Shown: positions 49,613 through 60,380 of the stretch, in pieces
Layout: each line of letters begins with the position of its first letter
Numbering within the stretch: position 1 is the stretch's first letter
Origin: Dipylidium caninum
Lineage: Eukaryota; Platyhelminthes; Cestoda; Cyclophyllidea; Dipylidiidae
Length of the DNA: 64,000 nt
Reading direction: 5' to 3'
Assembly (NCBI GenBank): GCA_017562135.1
Contig: QEYB01001657.1
Span: 62,001 to 126,000 of the forward strand
Notes under the pieces: model-generated
Seen by the model: only the letters and a program-made list of their open reading frames with translations
Database searches by the model: none
Told to the model about the DNA's origin: nothing
Translations under genes and position numbers: made by a program

Positions 49613-49830
49613 GTCTCTTCCACTGATGACCATGTTTATGACTGCATCCAAGTGAGGGTCTCACCACTTCTCACACGTTGTCGCAAATGCTGACGAGTGA
49701 ACATGGAAGACCGGGCTTAAACATCGCCAACGTGTACTTCGGTGGCTGCGCTAATTAAATGGACCACTTCAGAGTGGAGAGTCACCAAACCGGTGCATCC
49801 GCGTGTGCCCTTGGACACGGCAAATCAGGT

Positions 49831-50105
49831 GAGAGGAGGAGGAGGAGGAAAAGAAGAGGGAGAAGGAGAAGAAGAAGATGATGAAGGAGAAGAAGAGAAG
49901 AAGAAGAAGAAGAAGAAGAAGGGGAAAATAGTAGAAGGGGAAGGGGAAGGAAATGCATTGGAAGGCGGAGAAGGAGAATGAGGAAGAGGAGAAGAGAATA
50001 ATGAGGTTGGTGGCGAGTGAGAAGAGAGGCAGAGGAGAGGAAGAGGAGATGGAGATGGAGATGGGGGTGGATGTGGATGTGGATGTGGAGGTGAGAATGG
50101 CAATG
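49831..50105 (+). repeat. Long GA-rich tract with GAA and GATGGA arrays
   Basis: A nearly pure purine strand including a (GAA)n run at about 49895-49920 and ATGGAG/GTGGAT hexamer arrays at about 50046-50093. The three overlapping minus-strand open frames here (Ser/Pro/Phe-rich) are products of the repeat and not genes. Confidence 0.85.
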
Positions 50106-50526
50106 GGGATGGGGATATAGGACGAGCGAGTTAGACGGCGTAGGAACTGCGTGTATTGCGTAGCAATGTAAACCAATTGTATCGAAGAAAGAGGAATGTG
50201 GACATCGAACAAACGTACTGGCACGTGTTGCTGTCAATGTGCCTCCCTGCATGTCACGCGCATGGAAGATTTGTTAAGGAGCTCAACAAGTTGCCAGTTG
50301 ATTGCGTGCCACGCATGCGTCTCGTGGTAAGTGGCATGAGGACCTGTTTCTCCACGCGTAGACTGGTAACGCAGTCACACTGGTCGCTAGCTTCTCTCGA
50401 GACAACGTGTCACGGATGTCACAATTGGTTTGATTTGGTCATCATCTGTGGTGGTGAAAGATTGGCCAACAAACAGATCGGCTTTCATCCCGTCCACCAC
50501 CCACTCACTCGGCATGGGCTCACCTT

Positions 50527-50655
50527 CTGTCTCTGTCCATTATCCGCGCCACATTGGCTTAATTCCGTCTCTGCCCATTGGGTCTTCAGCGCCACGAGGT
50601 GGGTTACGTGAAACAAACAATGGCCTCGGCTAACCTCCATCGTCTGCCGCATTGC
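50527..50655 (+). repeat. 125-bp dispersed direct repeat, copy 2
   Basis: Partner of 46771-46901 in the same orientation; see that entry for the comparison. Confidence 0.75.
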
Positions 50656-51359
50656 TCCCTGTCACAGGAGCGCGTCGACAGGACCAAAAGGACGTGGCGC
50701 ATTTGGAAGTGACCAAGCGCCACAGGCACACTTGAATACATTCCACCTACACCTCACGATAGCCCTGTTTCTCCAGGTGACGACAAACAAGAGCTGTGAC
50801 GCATTTTTGCAGCCTTTTCCGACGTCTATTCTATCATGCGCATCGAGTGACGCTGACTTGCACCTCCATCTTGCAGGCTGCGTGCATTTTTCAGCACGGC
50901 TGCTTCTTCAGACGCTGTGACGCGCGTGTCGCCGTCAGAGTTATGACGGGCAAGTCTAACCACAGCCTACCTCGAGCACTACTTCCTTGCCGCATCCTCC
51001 TCAGGCCTTCCACTTTGCTTCGGAACAATGGGGCTCCCCGTTTTCCCTCTCAGCCCTTCAAGCAGGCAGCATCTGTCTTTTCCCCTACGTCCTCTTCCTT
51101 CCTTCGTAGCACCATCTTTACTTTAGTCTAACTGCTTCAACAATTTGATCCTTTCACGTGTTGTGGCATCGTAGGCTGTCCACCGTAATTGGATGAGTAA
51201 CTACGTCCCCAGCTGCCATGAGGAGAAATTGGGTCCCGCATTTCGTTTTCTGATTTCATATCCGTCACTTATTGGTTGAGGCTAAACAAAACGCCACCAG
51301 TATGCTCAACTACCTGCTCACCTTCTGTCGTTTCGATGGCTAGAGAACTGGACAGCGGT

Positions 51360-54186
51360 AGAGGAGGAATCACTGCTCTCTGGTCTGATTTATTGTCGTG
51401 ACAAGCAAGTGTGGGGTGCTGGCAGAGTCCACAAATATTCCTCTCAGTACATTCGAACAAGAAGTAGGCAGTGGAGGAGAATTTCCCCAACATATGAGTG
51501 GAAAGCGTCCGACCAATCGTCCGACCGAAGGTAGTCGACAACCATAAAGAGCTGAAAGTGGCTGTATATCACTAAATCTTTCACTATCACTAAAAATTAC
51601 CCTTGTGTCGACAATTTTGCCACCTCGGAAATGACGTGTACAAACTCATTTCTCTTTGCTTCAACCACTTTCCGCCTCGCCACCCTGCCTGTCACACTTC
51701 TCCTCAAGGCTGCTATCGTCGGCGCAGTCAGTATTCCAGTGAACCTTCACGGCTCCTTGGTGTGGACGGCCTTGGCGTCAATTAGGAGTCGCGACAAACT
51801 CCTGCGTCTCCCCGGGTTCATGGCGTTATTCAAATCACTCGTTGATGTGAAGCCCTATGAAGTTAACGTAACTGATGGCTGGATAAGGAGCGAGAAAATC
51901 AGACTTCCATGTTCTCGTCGCCTTCCCCTCAAATGCAAATTCGGCCCCGTACCGGTCTCTCATACTCCACCTTATGGCTGACAGCTTCGGCTGTGGAGAT
52001 GGTGGGGACGCAGTATGTCGTTTGTGTTCGCTATCTCTATCCCCCAATTGATCAGATTCTGTCGCATATTTGCGAGGCTACGTGGACTTGCCTTCAGAAG
52101 GCCGGCATTGAGGCTAATTTACTCAACATTGCCGCTAACCTCCAAAATGAGGATGTCGCCACATCCTGAGGAGGAGAATGGCCCAATAACACTTCCAATG
52201 CCTCTTGGACAGAATAATTCTAGTGCCGTCACACTACAGACTGGTATTGGTTAAGAAAGTGTTGGGTGGAGTGTCCATACAACGGTGCCTCGAAAGCACC
52301 TTGGTGAAGCACTAGGCAACGCGATTTCCAAAACCTTTGCGAAACTAAAAGGCCCGACGACAGTTCAATCTTCCCTATCAGGCCTTTTTTTACCACTCTG
52401 TTATTGGTCTTGGGGCGGCGCAGGACGCGAGCTCACCGATCGTTCGATAGGACCGCCCATTCAAACGTGGTGTCTCCGTGGGGACGAATGGTGGGGACGA
52501 GGTGGGGACGAGGTGGGGACGAGGAGCACTGAGAGAACGGACAAAATTGTGGCCCATTATAACAAAGCATAACCACTGTCCATTGATTCAATTTCCGCTA
52601 AACAAAAGACAGCATTGTGAAATAAGAAAGTAGAGTATAAAGGCGAAGTGCGCCTTTCGGAAGGACGAGAAGGAGTTTTGCCCTCAGTCACCCTGTTTAA
52701 CTTAGCATTTAACGCATGAAATGTTTGTCCACCCAGATCCCCTGACCAAACACCCCTTCTGTGCAAGTGTCACGCGTGCCCAAGTTGACACTCTGGCCTG
52801 ACTTGAGAGATGATCGAGGTCGGCTTCACGTGAAGCCTGCTCCTCCGACACGTGTCTCTGGAAGAAGCTGAGTCCTCTTTGATGACCAAGGTGTTAGGAT
52901 AAACCAGGGCATCGTGTTTATGCAGCACTGCGAATGACACATTCTGCAGTGAGAAAGCGGCTGCGAATGGGCGAGACAGGGGAGATAAGGCAAAGAACAC
53001 ACTCTCACATTGCCAAACCAAGTTGAGGAGAGTGGCATTGTGTCTTCGCTCTCGCCTTCGAGCTCCTATCTACCCACGAAAACGTAGTGGGTGGTGCTTA
53101 CCATCAGCAATTCTTCATTCCCTACGCCTCAAATCATGGCACCAAATGGGCGTTATGCAATACCTCACACTAAAGTAGGGCCATTATTTTGTGACTTCCC
53201 CCTCCCCCTGCCCCTCCCCCCCCCAACTGTGGCGGGAGAGTGTTTACGACAACAGCATTCTTCGAAGCGAATGGCACCCACCGACTCGGCGTTTCATCCT
53301 CTTTCCGGTCGAAGGATGTCCTTGCTACGCCTCCTCTAATTCCCTCTACCGCCAACCTGAGCGTAAGAACTCCTCTGCGCAGCAGTTTGCAGGCAATGAA
53401 GTGGTCCTCAGGAGGACATTATTTCACCACTATTTCGCAAGTTGACTGGTACGTCGAGGTCTGCAAATGAGTAGAATGCATGCGCATTAGCAGCCTTACG
53501 TGGTGGTGCGGTGCGTGCTTCCTCAAGGCTCCCGCGGACGTCACCCCGGCGGTCAGAAGAAGCTCACTGTGGCTGCCTCCTGTGGAAGTCACAGAGGCCA
53601 CAGGCATCGGCAATCCAGGTCAAAAATGCGTCTGCGTCAACCGGAATGCCTCAGGAAGGCTTCAAAATTGCCGCGCTTAAAGCGATGAGCACGAAAAGTT
53701 GGGGCGTGGGAGAAGGGAAGGCCTTGGTGGAGTGCACGCAGATAGGGGGGCTCATTGTTGCCATTGCCGATTGTTATGTCAACCGCATCCGAGCTGATTG
53801 ATGAGTCGACGGGCGATTCTACCAAATTCTTATTGCGTTGTTGGTACATCCGTGGCGACGCGTGTTGGCTTCTAATGGCTGTCTAAGAGAGCCTTAACGC
53901 ATGAACCTTTTATGACCCAATGTTATAACAGAAGAAGGACTTTATTTATTTGGGCTGCATGTAAGAACTTGTTTAGAATACCTCCCTCTCTTCGACGCGA
54001 ACACTCATCTCTTTCCCCTCCCCAGGGCTGTTGAAGTGCTTGTTTACTAATTCGTCATTACTCTTCCCTCTGATTGACGGTTCTACTTCACTACCTTTCC
54101 TCTTCTCATTCTATCCGCGTTAGACACTCCCCACGTGAATGTACACAAGGAGACGTCAGACGTGTTTAATGGAAGATACTTGAGCG
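51360..54186 (-). repeat. Inverted repeat, right arm
   Basis: Reverse complement of 42722-45537. Some frames are longer here than in the left arm, for example plus 51631-51981 (containing LVWTALASIRSRDKLLRLPG) and plus 51909-52169. This arm may therefore be nearer the original sequence, but neither frame has a domain I recognise. Its outer end abuts the inverted T-box segment T3, as the left arm adjoins T2, so the mirror symmetry extends beyond the arms. Confidence 0.88.
52478..52524 (+). repeat. 11-bp minisatellite (TGGGGACGAGG), right arm
   Basis: Right-arm counterpart of 44371-44416; here the units follow one another as GGTGGGGACGA. Confidence 0.7.
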
Positions 54187-54189
54187 ATA

Positions 54190-55296
54190 TATCAGTCAAA
54201 TCTCCACGCCACCGAGCATGGCGCCAGCGCAAGTTATCAGCACCAGGAAAATTCCATTGTACAAGCATCATCGCAGCACCAAAGAGGATACTACTGCTAC
54301 GATGTGAGAGGATATTCAGGGAATTTGGTGTTGCTTCCAGACTTCCACCTTCCTCCCAACACTACACGCTGCCTCACAACACAGCCGTCCATCCACCAGT
54401 GCGGTATCTGTCTTTTCCTGCAGTTGCCTCGAAGGCTGCTTCTCGCACTACGAGTATATTTCCCACCCTCACTGTCGACGTTCGAGGGCTTCGACCCCAA
54501 TGCACGGTACACATGCTTCTTGGATTTGCAACCGAAGGATGACAAATCCACAGATTCAATTCCGACGGTTGGACTGCCTTCAGGCGTTCCCAGTTCACTG
54601 ACGCAATGCTCCATGTGAGTTCCTCACCTCCACTCGTGTATGGCAAAATGGCAGAGAAAGCCTTCTTACTCGTAACCTCTTCTATTGCATTGTCAACAGC
54701 CTCGCTCATCTACGTTCCTCCTGGAGAATGTGAACCAGGCTCCCGTTCTGATGCATGTCGGTGTGGGATTCCGCAATGCCCAAAATCAGCAACGATCCAG
54801 AGACGAGGCTCGGCGAGAATATAGTAAGTGCAGTGGTCGTCTCGCACTCAACAATCTGTCACTGCTTCCAAGTCTGCGAATGCGGGCTGGAGAGTGGGTG
54901 ATTGGGTGAGTGGGTGAGTGAGTGTGTGGGAGGGTGAGGAAGCGACGAGGTGAGACCTTTTCTCCTTTTCAGCTGTATGCACAGAGCATTGCGTATGTAT
55001 ATTCCACGATTCCACATTGTGGGCACTTGGGCGTCGAGATTACGTGGTCGTCGATGCCGTGTAGAGGAGGGGAGACGAATTGGGGCAGACGCAATGGCGG
55101 CAGCAGAGACAGGGGCGACGAAAGAGGGTGGATGTCAGGAGACCTCCAATACGTGGGTGCCTACATCATTCCGGAGATGGAGTTCATCGCTGTCACCGCC
55201 TACCACGACGGACGCATTACCGAGAGACAGATGGAGCACAAATCATACGCCAAAACTTTCAGGAATCGCAGACACCTCCATCATTTCACCTCGTAA
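54190..55296 (+). pseudogene. T-box domain segment T3, most complete copy
   Basis: Opposite in orientation to the other copies. Exon B (54455-54614) has IFPTLTVDVRGL, then GFDPNARYTCFLDLQPKDD one frame away (an extra base near 54480), and the GWTAF strand in a third frame. Exon C (54700-54833) has VLMHVGVGFRNA and then KISNDPETRLGENI before GTAAGT. Exon D (54973-55296) has MHRALRMYIPRFHIV in one frame and AYIIPEMEFIAVTAYHDGRI plus YAKTFRNRR in the next. These are the hallmark third quarter and C-terminus of the T-box (SMH+Y.PR.H+V; FIAVTAY). About 430 bp including the EMIL strand of exon A is missing relative to T2. With multiple frame breaks, no intact protein is predicted unless the breaks are sequence errors. 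Confidence 0.78.
54889..54932 (+). repeat. GGGTGAGT-type minisatellite
   Basis: A short degenerate array of GGGTGAGT/GAGTGGGT units in the T3 intron between exons C and D, about 40 bases before the exon D acceptor. Confidence 0.65.
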
Positions 55297-55331
55297 TTTC
55301 AATATCATTTTACGCCTTTTCTGTAAATAGC

Positions 55332-55362
55332 GCCTCCTCCTCCTCCTCCTCCTCCTCCTCCT
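55332..55362 (+). repeat. (CTC)n microsatellite
   Basis: About nine CTC units just past the T3 stop codon. Confidence 0.85.
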
Positions 55363-55511
55363 TGTCACTAAACCGAAGGACAAGCTTCACTTCAGTCCGA
55401 ATACGTTAATTTGCTTGCCATTTCCCTTTGCAACACGCGTCTCCCAGATCTACAAATATCCAGAACATTCAATTTGCGTAGAGTTACAAAGGAGAGGCAT
55501 TGCGGAGCGTA

Positions 55512-56030
55512 CATTGAGCATTACGTGAGTGGACTGGGAACTCCTGAAGGCAGTCCAACCGTCGGAATTGAATCTGTAAATTTAGTCATCCTTCGGTTGC
55601 AAGTCCAAGAAGCATGTGTGCCGTGCATTGGGATCCAAGCCCTCGACGTCGACAGTGAGGGTGGGAAATATCCTCCTAGTAGAAGAAAGCATAATTCACT
55701 TGCTAGAAGGGAAGATTTGACAAGCGTCGGTCGTGAGGTGGCCTACTGCCCCTTGGGAGAGGATCATCTCCATTTTACTGGTGGCCATATCCCTCCACGC
55801 CGCCGCGTGGTGCAGTCGAAGGGTGACAGAGGCTCGTCCCGCCCCACTGCCCAACCGAGCCAGCCACGTCACACGGACGTGTGGGGCTCTCGAGAGTGTG
55901 TGATCGTTACCACTGCTGTGAGGCGCCCCCATCTCATTTGTGGAGAGCAGGTGGACAAAGAAGTCGTCCGGAGGTCGATGAAAGAGTCCACCTCTGTGGA
56001 AGGCTTCAGGCATAATACCGCACAGCACTG
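55512..56030 (-). pseudogene. T-box domain segment T4
   Basis: Tail-to-tail with T3. Exon B (from 55672 down) is the cleanest copy: RIFPTLTVDVEGLDPNARH, then TCFLDLQPKDD, all in one frame, followed by an in-frame TAA where other copies have CAA, then IYRFNSDGWTAF. Exon A has HHAAAWRDMATSKMEMILSQ. The donor after it has lost one G (GGCAGTAGG instead of GGCAGGTAGG). Homology to the other copies ends near 55510, within or just after exon B, so exon C and later are absent. Confidence 0.7.
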
Positions 56031-59000
56031 CTGAAAGGGTACCGCACTGGTGGGTGGACCGCTGTGTTGAGGCAGCGTGTGGTGTTGGGAGGAGGGAAGC
56101 CTGGAAGCAACACCCAAATTCCTGAATCCTTCAGCATCGTAGCAGTAGTATCCTCTTTGGTGGTGATGCTTCGTAACATGGAATTCTCGTGCTTAACTTG
56201 CGCTGGCGCCATGCTCCGGGGAGGTTGGAGATTTCGGACAGTGTAACGCATTGCCTGGACTGTGCATTCGATTCTGGCGGCCTGACTCATGCTCGCTCGG
56301 AACCGAAGCTGAGGCTAACTTCGCCCGCGTATTGGTCTTTCGTCTGTCAACATTCTTGCCTGTGGACCCTCGAGACCTGAGTGAGCTCTACGTCGACTGG
56401 ATGGAAGGGAGCACAGGAGCCGACGCCTTGTTTGTGCACCTGTAACTGCGTAGTCGCATCACACTATTGTTTGATTGCTACCCTCAACCTCCAACTTCCA
56501 CTACGTCCCACTTCCTATTCCCCTTCTCCCTCTTCCTACCATTCTTCTCTTCTTCTTCTGCCCCCTCGCCTCCTACCAAATCTCCCTTTCTACAGGAAGT
56601 GACGGAATTTTTCGTGGTGAAGGGAGATGAGAATGTCGTCGGTGGGGTGTGGTAAACAGAAACACTGCATGCACTTGTAGAGACCAACGTTGACGTTGGG
56701 CGAGGTTGTGACCTCCAGCACAGGCAGCTCCCACCTCCGTGTTGTGAGCTGCTCCTCCCACAGACGTAGTGATTCCCGCTCTACTAGGCTGCTGCACTAA
56801 TGTAAGTCCATAGTCTTCTCCACCCAACGACGCGCAGTCAAAGTGGTTGAATGGGAAATGGCTTTTGGACATGAAACACGAAAGCAAGTGAAGCTGAAGG
56901 TGGTCAGTGCACTCCTCGCCGTCCTGCATGCGGAGCTGCACACTGCTCAATGAGGGAGGATGAGAAGAATACAGTAACCGTCGACGAAGCTGCTCAGAGG
57001 TCCTTTCGTGCCTGCCTGCTGCATGCCTGCCTGTCTGACTGTGTGCGCACGCGAGATAGAGAGAGAGAGAGACAGAGTGAAAGAGAGGGCGTTGACGAAG
57101 TGGAGTTTGGTGCATGTGATGAGGAGATTCACATCTCTCGTCATAGAGAGAACAGTGGACAGACGTGCGAATAACTCTTCTTCCTGTCTCCTGTCTCCTG
57201 GCTCCTTTCTCACACTTTCTCGTTCGTTCGACCTCTCGACCTCTATCCTACTCTGTCGCCTTGTCTCCACCATCAGGCGTGAAGCCACCGTCGAGGTGTG
57301 ATTGTGGGAGGCCAGTGCGCCGTGTCGATGTGTTGGCAAACTCAGAGACAAAGGAATAAAGCGTTGGAACGAGGACGAGGCATGAGCGTGGTGGAGGCGT
57401 GGTGGTTGATGCGCGGTAAATGGCGCAATGACTTCGTAGTCCACCGTGTGTGGCAGAGCTGGCACAGGCGAAAGTATGACGTCTGCACATACCGCGGTTG
57501 TTGATGAGGTGGGTGTCACACCGGAGGTCTCCATCTGGCTGCTTAGCAGTAGTGTTGGCGGATATGTAGAATTGGTTGTAGTGCGCCAGTAATGAGTTGT
57601 GACGTCCTCATGAGGTGGAGTGTGGACGTTGTGAATGATATCATCAAAGTGGATGGTGACGGAAAAGCTGGTGACCGTCGGAAGACAGCACGACGGAAAC
57701 GGAGTAAGACAGGGATGTAGTGCGGCGGGTGATAATCAGTGCGGCAGCGGTTTCGATGAAGCCAAGGAGGAAAGAGGGGTGGAGTCGTTGGACGCGGACA
57801 TGGGTATGGATATGGAAATGGACGTGGGAGCAGAAGTGGAGACAGAGGCAGTAGGAGGGCTGAAGGACAGGCGCTGCTGGTGAGAGGGACAGAGAAAGGT
57901 ATGGGGAAGACAGGCTTCGGGGCAGTGAGAAAGGCATTTGGCTTTCGAGGACGGCAATCGGAAGAGTGAACAGGAATGGGAAATTGTAATTCGCAGAGCG
58001 CTTTGCGACTCACGTGACTCTCAAACTAGCATTCGGGCAATTTCATTTGCATTCATCGTGAGAGTGGTGAATGCTCCGCCTTCTTCTCCCTTGGTGGATT
58101 GCGGAGTGGCAGCCTTTGTGTGGATGGTTTTCTTTTGTTGTGATCGCCAATCCGCAAGTATCTGGGCTCCTTTCATCCTCATGAGTTTTAGATTGTCCTC
58201 ATGGCATCGCTTCGTTACTACCGGTTCCATCCTCCTCTCCCACCGACACACCCCCCATCGACTCACATTCACTCTCGCATTAGCTCACAAAACACCACCA
58301 AAGATGTTCCCGTGTCGGAGGCAAGTTTAAAACAAGTGGACATTCCTTTCCACTAAGATTGTGTTCACAACTTCGCGGGGCTTATGGTTAGATAAGAGGG
58401 GTCGCTCAAACGAAATAGGCGATGAATTTTGTGGAGGAGTGGCAAGTTAAATCGGAGAGAAGCAGGGAAGTGAGTCTGTTAGTGAGAGACTGTAGGAACA
58501 TGCGTTCTTTGCATTATTATTACTACTTTTGATTTCTTAAAATATTTGCATGGTTTTCGCAAACGCCGATGATGCGATGGGTTTTTATGGCAGAGGAGAG
58601 GGAAAAGAAGGAGGCCGAGGCGGAGGCGGAGGCGGAGACGAAGAGGGAAAGGAAGGAGAGTGGAAGTGGGAATTTTTGCTAACTCTTCGAAGGTTGAAAC
58701 CATTTGTCACCTCTTTCTGCGTCGACATCACTGGCACGATGTGGTAGAGGCTCCACGCATCAGGACGCGGGAGCCCTCCGATGCCACAGTGTGATGTCGA
58801 GATCGCCTAGACACAAGCATTCACCGCGGACCGCATCTGTCAGTGGTTTTCTTCGATCCTCACTCACTCTCCTCCATTTTCGGGCTTCCCCTACAGTCAC
58901 CGTTTCTCACTACTCGTCTCCGTCGCTTCAACCGTTTTTCATGGATTTACGAGAAAGTAGTGATTTGCTCACGCGACGATGTCAACTCGCGCAAAGTTGC

Positions 59001-60346
59001 TACATTTTTCAGTGAGCAGCTGTCATCCGATCACATCGCCACACAGAATCTTAGTAAGCCTGAACGAGCAACGAGTGTATTCCACCTCCTTTACATGAGG
59101 ATGTGGTCTCGCCTCGGGGCAGCGATTGTGGAGGAAGTTGATCGTTCACCTCCCACTTCTCGCCTCCCCCAAATCTCTGCCCAAACCCCGAACTGACGGG
59201 CATTAGGAAGGAGACCAGATTGTGGCCATCACATCGCTAGTAGATGCCAGTTAATCCTCCCTTCTTCCCACTACTCAGTGCCTGCCTTCACGTCAGACTG
59301 TGTAAGATCCTGGTGCAGTGAAGACGCTTCGCTTTCAACCACGTAGACCGGGCCACAGAAGTTTAGGGCACACAAAACGACGGCATTAGCAGCGAGAGAG
59401 GGGACAGAGGTGAGTGAAGTGCCATTTCGTCGTCACCGCCCTCTGTCAACGCGGTGCATACCCCTGTAAGGGTGGAGTTATCGCTACAGGGAGAATGGTG
59501 CCTTCTCGGGAGATGACTCTAGTCGTCTGCCGACGTGGAGACCAACTCCGCTGAAGAACTAGTTATTCCATCAAGCAACAACGGGAACACCACACACTCT
59601 GTTCCTTTTTCCAGTACCTCTAGCTCTAACGGAGACTAAGATGGCAGGACGGGAGGGAGCAAGTGACTGCAAATATTCTGGCTTGTGGTAGGGGGTTTTT
59701 GACGGTGCTTCGGAGTTCTCAATGGAGTTTCTCGCGAGGATACAGGCACTTGGCGCAACTCCTGTTGTACCGCATCCATTGGGAGTCGGGCATAACTCAC
59801 CAAGCATACACACCCCTTGGAAGCTTGGAAGACGAGCTGTGGAAGGTGCAAGTCCCTCTTCTGCCATTGTCGTCTGTCATGAACACACCACTTGCCTGGC
59901 ACTCATCACTTTCCTCGTATCTGCTGACGCTTTGGACCAGAATGGTTCAAGACTCACCATTGACATCGCCTGACTGGGTGTACGCACTGAGGAGTCCACA
60001 CAAATTACACTTTCTATCAATTACAACAGGCGCCAGCCACATCGCTCTACTTGGCTCCTTATCTGCGCTGTCGATTTGCCATCAGAGACAATGTCTACTT
60101 CCCCATAGCGTCGCCGCTTCTTCTTCTTCTTCTTCTTCTTCCTCTCCCTGAAAGAGAGCTAGGAAACAAGCATCACTGTACCATGTCGTTGGAAAATGAG
60201 TGAGACAGAAGTTAGCGTTCATGGTATTAAGACTGCGTCATCAAAGGGGAGTGGAGCGAAAGTGGAGAGCGGGGGGCGAAGAGCAGAGAGCAGAGAGCAG
60301 AGAGCGGGGGTGAACACATTGCGGACGAAGTCCTGCTACTGTGCGG

Positions 60347-60380
60347 ACACACTCACACACTCACACACACACACACACAG
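60347..60380 (+). repeat. (AC)n microsatellite, U2 copy
   Basis: Longer than its U1 counterpart at 38988-39012, by an added CACT-interrupted stretch. Confidence 0.8.

Larger units (their letters stand above)
45538..51359. other. Loop of the large palindrome (5.8 kb, single copy)
   Basis: This is unique DNA between the two inverted arms. Contents from left: purine-rich simple DNA (about 46235-46440), a 125-bp direct-repeat copy (46771-46901), minus-strand exons (47159-48649), a CCTTG pentamer array, a long GA-rich tract, and the second 125-bp repeat (50527-50655). One plus-strand segment around 50200-50330 (containing FVKELNKLPVDCVPRMRLV before GTAAGTG) looks exon-like. The stretch 50.66-51.36 kb has no assignable feature. 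Confidence 0.6.

Noticed and set aside
49769..50252. Long minus-strand ORFs rich in Ser, Pro, Phe and Leu
   Set aside because: Direct translation of GA-rich simple repeats on the other strand.
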